NCBI GenBank assembly: GCA_023078555.1 | Contig: CM041201.1 | Coordinates: 5,215,713-5,279,712, forward strand | Origin: Ulva prolifera | Lineage: Eukaryota > Chlorophyta > Ulvophyceae > Ulvales > Ulvaceae | Length of the DNA stretch: 64,000 bases | Direction of reading: 5' to 3' | Shown: in pieces, positions 57,401 through 64,000 of the stretch | How positions within the stretch are numbered: the first letter of the stretch is position 1 | Layout of the letters: each line of letters begins with the position of its first letter | Program-made: the position numbers and the translations under genes | The notes under the pieces: generated by a model | Told to the model about the DNA's origin: nothing | Database searches by the model: none | What the model saw: the letters and a program-made list of their open reading frames with translations, nothing else

Positions 57401-58296
57401 AGCGGCGTGGCTCAGGAGCGCTTCGGGGGGGCCTGCAGGCGCCTTCCTCTCCGCTCTGCCGGGCGGCGTTCTCACCATGGGCGACGACATGTTTGTCCTG
57501 GCGGTGTGGCACCGCCTGCGATTCCGCGTCCCGACGGACGTCCCCCCCCCTCCGTGCAAATGCAGTGCAGGTGTTGCCGCCGAACCAGACCACGCCATGG
57601 TCTGCAAGAAGGTGGCAAAGGAGACCCAGATGCGCCATGATAACCTGGCTCGTGCCTTGCGCCTGGTCGCCTCTTACGCCGGACTGCAGTCTGCCCTGGA
57701 GCCGCTCTACCGTGCCCTCGCGAGGGGCGCGGGTGTTGAGCTGAATCGCCGCGGGGACGTCGTCGTGGTCATGCCGCGCCTGGAGATGGCGGCCGTGGAC
57801 GTCGTGGTCACGCATGCGCCGGCGGCCTCATACGTGGCCGCTGCGGCGCGGGGGACGGGTGCGACGGCGGAGCGGGCGGAGGACAGGAAGCGGGACCGCT
57901 TCCGGCGGGACGTGCCTGACCATGCCGCGTTCCGGTTTGTTCCGTTTGCGGTCGAATCGTGTGGCTTCATGGGCAAGGCTGCCGTGAGGTTCGTCGGTCA
58001 GTTGGGGGATGTGGCCGCTGCCAGTGGGCGCATCTCCAAAGGCGCGTTTGTCCAGTGGGCGCTGCGGGTGTTGTCGGTGTCATTGCAGCGCGGCAATGCG
58101 GATATGTATCGGAAGTCTGGGCTTGTCATCTCTCGGGAGCAAGGGTTGCGATATGATGCGGGCCTGGAGGACGCGATCCTGCCGGACTGAGTTGTGAGTG
58201 CGGTTGTAGTGTTCGTGTGTGTGTGAGTGTATGTTGCATTTGATTCGGATGAGATTCGGTTTCAGTGTTTGTTTTCTCCCGTTCACTCTTTTGTAA
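54446..58296 (+). mobile_element. LINE A, apparently full-length and intact (3.85 kb)
   Basis: Flanked by a 13-bp target duplication (ATATATATATGTG), it has a ~150-bp 5' UTR, one uninterrupted 1,197-codon ORF and a 106-bp 3' UTR ending CCCGTTCACTCTTTTGTAA without a poly(A) tail. Unit 1 shows the empty site (ACATATGTGCAGATC at about 22,612). It is a non-LTR retrotransposon with a C-terminal restriction-like endonuclease and no N-terminal APE endonuclease, the plan of the R2/NeSL/CRE groups, but at non-unique sites. Its intact state makes it the likely source of the many A tails in the window. Confidence 0.93.
54597..58190 (+). CDS. LINE A polyprotein: reverse transcriptase and restriction-like endonuclease
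   Basis: The 1,197-residue protein starts MGKPKRKEPSKAKL. Residues 1-250 are a basic Pro/Ala/Gln-rich N-terminus with no classic zinc finger visible. The reverse transcriptase spans roughly 430-760: GTRPIAVGETWYR, motif A VDMKNAFN (Asp549), GVRQGDPLGPLLF (Arg606), motif C YLDD (639-642), NPAKCG and GTPLGTPEY. A thumb-like helical region follows. Near the C-terminus are a zinc knuckle C987-x-C989, H999-x-x-x-C1003, the R-H-D-N motif (1013-1016) and the endonuclease core: Asp1068 in VDVVVTHA, Lys1098 in EDRKRDRF and FVPFAVESCGFMG. All expected catalytic residues of both enzymes are present. By analogy with R2 the protein nicks the target and primes cDNA on its own RNA. The ATG at 54,597 is the first of the frame and GGGTCCCATGG is a good initiation context. 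Confidence 0.92.
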   Translation: MGKPKRKEPSKAKLSDLNRQHASQSPVRPSLLITDQRSILDTNEVVNCNNGQLAVVQRESPRGSPQPKRRRAAPASGTATEAHLSADTSKQVKSALNVVPGETQLATAAPQQPPATSNDQHDRAHGSAQCHHPPPPASADTPSPPLPPPPGLAGAAAKQSATRRPHRQAAAAAGAPPPAQASGGTGGNAKQQRARRGGKKKGKGRGAGSQSQRAGPRRQAGLRAAASAPPVQRANAAPRLRLPQHVPPAARLGWAESCTRVWELVADACTHARGDSAREEVVAAFEELMRLPMRLLAYSRGRRSGKAAAGRCRDYALGLPVEMWEETPPGRWPGRRKAPMSADQLRAQHIDRCFRIKRSIHKAGRGLQDGKPADARSPEVQAGLRALFPPAGPPVPLEPNPDVPALCLTREALVAAVAAVSAHHRGSSAGPSGWTFEMICAACQSSDAATDALLAVVNHMLSGMLPRETFLLDGLLIGLEKPDGGTRPIAVGETWYRFAAVCALREYGRDIGESLAPLQVGVGTRGGTETVVHGLSSALAEGASVFSVDMKNAFNCIDRAAMFAAVKERAPALLPFTQWAYGAGTPLHIAGAPEDVEPVLCQRGVRQGDPLGPLLFALTLQPVLERVDASGAGAPVVAYLDDISIAGDLAAGAAVFRRLCVEADGVRSIGLEVNPAKCGVHSADAEAAAAVAAELGIRDLHAGFKAVGTPLGTPEYVAEVLDARAREVEGLVETLVRIPLSVQAQFLLLRVSLSVRMTHLMRTVPYAVLEPHMRRAEAAVWRGAAAILCLPPEVADAAAASDNSATDAETRRLAYRLMSPVRYGGLGLTMLVDSVADAAFLSGAGTAERNLAGCPDLLRPLRGHSRGSLLQRWQGLFDELHELLGWEADARDLPDAFVSGKLLAAQREVGRAVADHAASLVLQGIDLDTPADRREAAWLRSASGGPAGAFLSALPGGVLTMGDDMFVLAVWHRLRFRVPTDVPPPPCKCSAGVAAEPDHAMVCKKVAKETQMRHDNLARALRLVASYAGLQSALEPLYRALARGAGVELNRRGDVVVVMPRLEMAAVDVVVTHAPAASYVAAAARGTGATAERAEDRKRDRFRRDVPDHAAFRFVPFAVESCGFMGKAAVRFVGQLGDVAAASGRISKGAFVQWALRVLSVSLQRGNADMYRKSGLVISREQGLRYDAGLEDAILPD

Positions 58297-58309
58297 ATAT
58301 ATATATGTG

Positions 58310-59010
58310 CAGATCTACATGCACACACACCCACATGTGGGTGTACAGACACACCTGTCAGTAGTGCCATACGTATGTATACACGATGGCCCCACCCGAG
58401 GCGGCCTCACATGAGATCGCCCAGTGGCGCCGCCCGGCCGGCTGCAGGGGAGGAATTCAAAATGTGAAAGACGGGGTTCCTACAGCTGTCACAGGTGGCC
58501 ACTGGCAGTGTGGACCTGAACTTGTGCGGGGTCACATAAGCCTGTGTGGCTGTCAGCTGGATGAACCGATTTTGCCACCGGCAGCTGCAATTGGACACTT
58601 GCGCAAGTCCACTGGCTTGCAGCTGTTGATATGGAAGAGGTAGTTTCATTGCGTAATGCGCATACAATAGCTGGTAGCTTGGAATTCCAACTTAAAATGT
58701 ATACATGTGCTGCGCCTTGCATATAGAGGAGAAAAGGTAGTGCAGGACAGGGAGTATTACAAAAAGGTCACGGCCCTGCCAGTCTAAGGCACCCCTAGGG
58801 GTGCAATGTCTTGGTGAAGGGTTTCGGCGGGGGCGCTACAGCTACTCCGTGATCACGTACTCACGTGAGTCACGAAACGCCTCCGATATCTAGATATCAT
58901 CTAGCTCATCTAGCGGCTAAACGATCAAGCAACAGCTGACTCCGCCATGGCCAGCTTAGCACAACAAAGCGACGATGACAACAAAGCGACAACTTGAAGC
59001 GAACAATCAT
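58310..59010. other. Unit 3 sequence without recognised gene
   Basis: Continues unit sequence (compare 22,620-23,300 and 36,420-37,400). No gene is seen. A 14-bp palindrome GATATCTAGATATC at 58,885-58,898 is not in units 1 and 2. Confidence 0.4.
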
Positions 59011-59130
59011 GAGACCGGTTTGGTGGTGATTGCTGCTTCGCGGTGCTGCCCGCCTCGCCGCCTTTATCCATGATACACGCCGAAGCGAACTTCGCTTGAA
59101 GAAGCACTGACACACGTGTGATGGACATGT

Positions 59131-59832
59131 TACAAAACGAGTGAACGGGAGAAGACAATCGACATGTACACTCAACACAGACATCACGGTCCAAACTTCC
59201 ACATATGCATGCACCCTCTCGTGCACACGGAGGGCCTACACGGCACGATACACACCACAGCCAAGTAGCTTACAAAAGAGTGCAAAACAGTGCAAGCTAG
59301 CTGTCACAGCCAAGTTTGTGTTACAGCTACCTTGCAAGCTACTATTAAAAAAGAGTGAACAGGAGAAAACAAACACTGAAACCGAATCTCATCATGATGA
59401 TCCGAATCAACTTCAACACACCGTGCAAGATTGATCATGAGCTCCTCGATGGGTCCACGGAGAGGCGGGGCCGAAACAGGCACAATTTCAGCACATGCAC
59501 ATGTACAAACGCCACTCCCTCCTGCAAGGCCTTCCTAGGGCAGCCTGTGTTACGAGATAGCTGCAACATTGTTCTGCATTATTCTGCGCGTGCATATGAG
59601 AATCGCTGCAGCCAGGCCCGCGGGACGGAGCAGCGTGCGTCGCTGAGTTATCTTACAAAAGAGTGAAAGGGATCCCGTTTCTCGAGAAGACAAACACCAA
59701 AACCGAATCTCATCCGAATGGTCCACAAAAGAGTGAACGGGAGAAAACAAATACTGAAACCGAATCTCATCCGAATCCGTCGCTGAGTCAGGTATAGCCA
59801 GTTTGTTGTCTCCCGTTCAATCTTTTGTAACG
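59131..59832. mobile_element. Cluster of short LINE A tails in unit 3
   Basis: Fragments with the CACTCTTTTGTAA end (or complement) lie at about 59,131-59,158, 59,268-59,285, 59,346-59,415, 59,653-59,720, 59,724-59,778 (all minus) and 59,798-59,830 (plus). At 59,131 the flanks GACATGT on both sides give a short target duplication, and unit 2 shows the empty site (CGGACATGTACACTC, about 41,399). Confidence 0.75.
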
Positions 59833-59987
59833 TATAGCTTGCCCCCAGGGTCGGGACGCGGCCCAGGTTCAGCTCGAGCTACTGCGTACGATGGCGACAG
59901 TAACATTGCTTCGTCAACGTAGAAGAACTGCGTAACGGGTGTGTGTGGCGTACGCTGATTTCCGGAGGACTTCCCGATTTATCTCGA

Positions 59988-60204
59988 CGTACGTGTGCCT
60001 GTACGCGTACTGCGAGATCCAGGTGGTACGTCCTCTGATGTACACTATCGCGGGGACGCTGAGATGTATCAGAAGCCTGGGCTTGTCATCTTGTGTGAGC
60101 AGGGGTTAACGTTGCGCTGGGATGCGGGGCATGATCCTGCCGGACTGGCTACGGCGTGTGGCCGCGTGAATGTGCAATTGTGGGCTACATCGTCAAGCTG
60201 CAGT
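59988..60204 (+). mobile_element. LINE A fragment carrying ORF 3' end
   Basis: The stretch GATGTATCAGAAGCC, GGGCTTGTCATCTTGTG and ATGATCCTGCCGGACTGG follows codons of the last 40 residues of the LINE A protein (MYRKSGLVISREQGLRYDAG, and AILPD). Units 1 and 2 join directly across the site (TTACCTCGAATGTGTGTG at about 24,018). It is diverged and non-functional. Confidence 0.7.
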
Positions 60205-60392
60205 GTGTGAACGCTGATTCGGAAGAGATTCTCGTCACGCTACTGTGCACGTGTCTACGCACTTCGCTGTAACCCCCATGGCGGCGACACCGCGAGGTAG
60301 AGATAACGAAACAGGCTAGCTGTGGCCGACGAGGGGCAGGTCGTGTGTTGGAGGCGGTCTCGGACTGCGCATGACTCTCGCCCAAGCTACGA

Positions 60393-60400
60393 TATAAATA
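60393..60400 (+). promoter_or_regulatory. TATA box of Ala/Cys-rich gene copy 3
   Basis: TATAAATA in CGATATAAATAGG with TCACATTGTCAAC downstream. The 5' UTR exon ends at donor CAAG-GTATGCC (60,531). Confidence 0.75.
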
Positions 60401-60424
60401 GGTGGTGGGTCGTCACATTGTCAA

Positions 60425-62816
60425 CTACTTCGATTCGCATCCACCTGTACGCTCCATCGTTTCGAGCCCGCTGAATAGCTCGCTGAATCAAACGCTAAAA
60501 ACACACTACAGCTACCGGCTGTGTCGTCAAGGTATGCCGATCGACAAGCAGCGATCCTTTCCACATACGAATTGTCTTTCCACATTCGTGGAATATTCAT
60601 TAATGACTCATCGGATTTCCTTTTTTAAAGGCGTATGCTGGGGCTGCCAGTTTGCTCCATGCATGTGCAACATGAGCATATGTGGCCTGCAGTACTAGTG
60701 ACGTCACGAGCAACACAACTGCTATTCCATGCAGACATCCAAGTGGGACTTCCGTTCTGAAGAGGCATAGAGGAGGCTGCAGTATGTTTGGGTGTGTGAT
60801 GCTGGCATGCCATATGCATTTGAGATATATGCATGCACGTTTTAATGTGTCTGGATTTATGCATTGCAGTCAGATTTACAAAAGAGTGAACGGGATTTAT
60901 GCATTGCAGTCATGATCATCACTCTGAGACACATATACATGTTTCAACACACAACACGTGGATTGTACAATCAACCAACGCACTTGCATTTGCACCTGCA
61001 GCTAGGGCATGGATGGTCATGGTCATGTCATTGTCATTGTCGCAGTGTATATGCATGTGTACATCTACACCAGTGCACTCTTGTTGCTTTGGTTTCCACT
61101 GGAAGGAACCCACTGGCTCGCCAGAGCTACTGGTAGGGTGCGCCTACTCCCACATGGCATCCTCTGCGCATGCAGAGAGGTGCTCACAGTGCTCACCGTC
61201 GCCCTCGCTGCCGGCGAGGCCACCGCCCGCATCAGCGTCCCCAGCCACTTCCCACCTACGTCGCCGAGGCCCCCCACCACAACGACCACGACAGGAAGCG
61301 GGCCCACCGTTACCGACATCAAGGCAGTCGGCACTGCCAGCTGCTCCGCATCATCATGGAGCGGCTCGATCGCTGCCTCCAAGAGTGCCTATGCCTTGGC
61401 AGGTGCGGCGCCCTGTACACTGGCCCACCGGGTACCCCGGCTGAACAGTGCAATTCTTTGCTTGCCAGGCTTCAGTTCCCCCGGGTTCCCCGTGCCCGCC
61501 TGAAGCTCGACCTCTGGCCATCGGCCGTGGCAGCTGACGGCTGCTTGTTTCAGTGTTGCCGAGGCGAAGATGAGCTTGGGCGGGGAATTAATCACCGCGT
61601 GTCGCGTGCAGTTGCGGACGTTGTCGCGGACCTCTGCACCTACCCATGGTGGGAAGACTTTGAGAGCCTCTACGTGCCCATTGAGAAGTTTGCGTTCGCC
61701 TACGCCCAGGTATGCCCCCTGCCCCCGCCAGCCTCTGCTTCCATTGACTCCATTGAGACATTTGAGATCCATGTATGCCCAGTGGGCTCCAGCCGCGTGG
61801 CACATATATACAGCCACCCGGCGGCCACGGGGTACATGTTCAACCACGTGTCACGGGTGACGGGGGTGGCTAGGACCCGAATACGCATTGCCACTACTAG
61901 TAGTATGCCCTGTGCATCGCAGGCTTAAGCTTCGTGACCATCTAGATTGACAAGTAACACAAGTGAGACACGGCCCACCATCAATACTGTCTGCAGCATA
62001 GAATGCGCTGCCTGACGTATAGCTTGGCTCAGCTCTGTGCATATGCAGGCTATCGCTGAAGTGTCTGCCACCTGCGTGACCTCCACGTCTGGCTCGGCAA
62101 CTGCCTTGGGCTGTGCCTACAGCTCGGCGTACGCAGAAGCGAGCGCCAAAGCATTTGCTGTAGCCCATGCCGAGGCAACGGCCACGGCGTCCACGCTGTG
62201 CTCCTGCGGCTACGACTTTGTTGAAGTGTTTGCTGACGCCGATGTGGTGATCAAGCTCTGGGCTGAGGTGCACGCCGCAGCTCAAGCCGCCGCCTGCGCT
62301 CAGGGTGCGCTCCCCAGGATCTGCCTCACGCGGCTGGCTACCTGCTCAGCTGCAGGTGGCGGCCGAGTTCTGGCCTTGTCTCCAGCCTGAACGCTGTCTA
62401 GCATGTGCACAACTAGAGAGAGGCCAAGGGCCAGGTACTCTTGTCGGGGCCGGCTACATGTGATTGGATGCAGCAGCCGTCCACGGCAATCCAGACTGCG
62501 GCTGACCAGGGACTCTTAACCTCGGCTACGCGTGCGTGCAGGCAACCAGGCGTCCAGCGCATATGCATACGTCGACTGCTACGCAAGCATCGCTGTGCAC
62601 ATCCTTGCAAAGGCCGCTGCCAAGGCGTTTGCAGCCGCTGACTGCTGGCCCAAGCAGGACTCGATTGCGATCGCCGACGTCACAGCCTCCATTGATGCGT
62701 GGGTCGTGCAGTCAGACCAATGCACCATCATCGAGGGCTCCTTCGGCAATGCCGGCACAGCCACTGGCGGCAGCTCCGGCACCAACTTTGTGCGTCCCAC
62801 CACTACACCGGCATAG
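60425..62816 (+). CDS. Secreted Ala/Cys-rich protein, copy 3
   Basis: Non-coding first exon to 60,531; coding exons 61,176-61,402, 61,612-61,709, 62,049-62,304 and 62,542-62,816 (TAG). Exon lengths of the last four (227, 98, 256, 275) equal those of copy 1, all junctions are GT-AG, and phases agree. The protein differs from copy 1 by one residue in exon 1 (SKSAYALA for SQSAYALA). The intron before the WWEDF exon has gained a small ATTAAT insertion. As in the other copies a hydrophobic signal-like segment, a Pro/Thr linker and Ala-alternating Cys modules suggest a secreted protein. The initiation codon is not fixed; an ATG-led frame begins at 61,009 but its first part is not conserved in the other copies. 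Confidence 0.7.
60873..60892 (-). mobile_element. 20-bp LINE A insertion with a 20-bp target duplication
   Basis: GGATTTATGCATTGCAGTCA occurs at 60,853-60,872 and again at 60,893-60,912. Between them are only 20 bases whose minus strand is the LINE A terminus CGTTCACTCTTTTGTAA. Units 1 and 2 have a single copy of the flank. This is one of the smallest possible target-primed insertions. Confidence 0.92.
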
Positions 62817-64000
62817 AGCTGATGCTACACTCATACGCATGCGGCCTTATTGCTGGCCAATTTGCATTCAGTCTAGATCTAGTTGGATGTGTTGGTAGAC
62901 AACGCATCGCGACAGCATATGCATCAGGTCACAGTCTCGCAGCGTGGCTTCTGACGACAACGGGCCGTGATGTGCAGATCCAGTTGGTGTAGCCTGGCAA
63001 CTTGAATTTGAGGTTGTGGGGTCTGGGGCTGGGCTGACTGGGTCCGCTGCAAGGGCGGGCACCAGGCAGGCTGCCACCCAGGCCTGGTGATGCTCTGTGC
63101 GGGCAGATGGCTCCGTTTTGTGATGATTCAGATGACTCTGCTGCTGGAACTGCGACTTGATTTGGCTGATCGGGGTTGCAGGGGTGACGTAAATAAGCAT
63201 CAGAGAGCTAGCATCAGAGAGCTAGCGTGCTCAGTGTTTTTGCTGCTGTATCCTGGCCTCTGAGAACTCTGAACTTTTCGTTGCGAGGGAGCAGCCTACC
63301 AGGAGTTTGTATATCGACAGAGGCATGCTGTTGGCTGTGAGAACCAACACATGGCGTGCTGACCCATGTTTCACCCGTGATTACCTGGTGTCTGTGAGAT
63401 TGTGTTCTGTTCAGCTTTTTCCTTGTGGGGATGCTTGATGTGGCGACTAGAAGAGGCGAGCTCTGAGGGCGAGGCTTGCAACTGGAGCTGTAGCCTCTGC
63501 AGACGCAAAGTGCATCGTCTGAGGGTGCTTTGCATTGTAGTGCGGTGCAGTGCTGGTCAGTGATGTACACTACGCCGGTTTCTTTGTAAATTTACGCTGT
63601 CGTCGTGCTGGTGCCTGTACAGTACACTGATCTATGCTCTAGTCATTAGACACACACAATCAGCAAAGCATTCTCACCTGTCAATTGCCAGGTCCAAAGA
63701 TGACCTGGAATTGACAGCTACGTCCTATATTCTGTGCACTGGACAGCCGACCTACGGTCTGCCCGCAGACTCACAGCCAAATGCATGTGATCTGCTGCAC
63801 TCGCGTTATCACACGGCTACAACACGGTTGCACCAGGGAAGCTCTGCTTCCCACAGTGCCCCCTGGTTACCCACCACGTTACCACAAGCACTTGTCACCG
63901 GCACTTCAAGTTGTCACTGCAAGCCTGCCCTCCATACTGCGGCCTGTGTGTCCAACTTGTGTGCCCTGATGAAGCTGCAATCCTTGGACTGTTTGCAGTG
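62817..64000. other. 3' flank of Ala/Cys-rich gene copy 3, with a unit-3-only insert
   Basis: Follows the flanks of copies 1 and 2. At about 63,612-63,850 some 240 bp have no counterpart in the other units; within it is a near-perfect inverted repeat at 63,678-63,717 (CTGTCAATTGCCAGGTC and GACCTGGAATTGACAG, one base extra on the left arm). No gene is recognised. Confidence 0.5.

Larger units (their letters stand above)
50067..64000. repeat. Tandem segmental duplication, unit 3 of 3 (runs off the window)
   Basis: Starts at ATGGCACGGTGTACAC and contains the same ordered parts as units 1 and 2, plus the full-length LINE A at 54,446-58,296 and a cluster of LINE A tails at 59.1-60.9 kb. Matching to unit 1 continues to the last base, so the unit extends beyond 64,000. 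Confidence 0.82.

Noticed and set aside
1-64000. Search for tRNA, rRNA and telomere-type repeats
   Set aside because: No cloverleaf-like sequence with a matching T-loop, no rRNA-like stretch and no TTTAGGG-like array was seen by eye; a covariance search would be needed to exclude small RNAs.
1-64000. LTR retroelements, Polintons or other capsid-bearing elements
   Set aside because: No long terminal repeats, integrase, protease or capsid-like frames were recognised; the reverse transcriptases present are of the non-LTR type with a C-terminal endonuclease.

Overview
KIND OF ORGANISM. This is nuclear DNA of a eukaryote, most likely a GC-rich green alga (Chlorophyta). The evidence is an intron-rich helicase gene of the ZNFX1 family, GT-AG introns, a clean TATA promoter, non-LTR retrotransposons with an R2-like (restriction-like) endonuclease, a hAT transposon, and repeat 3' ends that finish in TGTAA, which resembles the known green-algal polyadenylation signal. 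No bacterial, organellar or viral gene set is visible, and the species cannot be named from the sequence. LAYOUT. (1) 1-8.3 kb: one host gene on the minus strand, an SF1 RNA helicase of the ZNFX1/NFX1-zinc-finger type, in about ten exons. (2) 8.4-19 kb: 3' fragments of two LINE families (called A and B here), a decayed hAT element (11,378-12,246), and a weakly supported intron-rich minus-strand coding region (about 12.5-18.4 kb). (3) 19.06-64 kb: a tandem segmental triplication. Unit 1 is 19,061-30,312, unit 2 is 30,313-50,066 and unit 3 is 50,067 to beyond the window end. Each unit holds, in the same order, a conserved non-coding block (R3 below), an old family B tail, a TATA promoter with a 5' UTR intron, and one copy of an unrecognised secreted Ala/Cys-rich gene whose four 3' coding exons join in perfect phase. 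The coding exons of the three copies are almost identical while introns and flanks have diverged. The units differ in length because each collected its own LINE, hAT-MITE and small hairpin insertions after the duplication, so sister units provide empty-site proof for many insertions. MOBILE DNA. LINE A has one apparently full-length copy (54,446-58,296, 1,197-codon intact ORF, 13-bp target duplication) and about 20 fragments, the shortest a 20-bp insertion flanked by a 20-bp target duplication. LINE B has one 3.1-kb copy (38,243-41,370) and many shorter ones whose 3' ends nearly always abut ACAC. A 0.87-kb hAT remnant and two ~0.46-kb MITEs share termini and internal sequence and have 8-bp target duplications. 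WHAT STANDS OUT. Alignment of the three units by eye shows many small, copy-specific insertions that turn ordinary sequence into perfect palindromes of 6-24 bp, as if breaks were repaired by snap-back copying. A ~45-bp hairpin also occurs three times and is present in only one of three sister loci. All homologies were judged by eye; no alignment, database search or RNA data was available.
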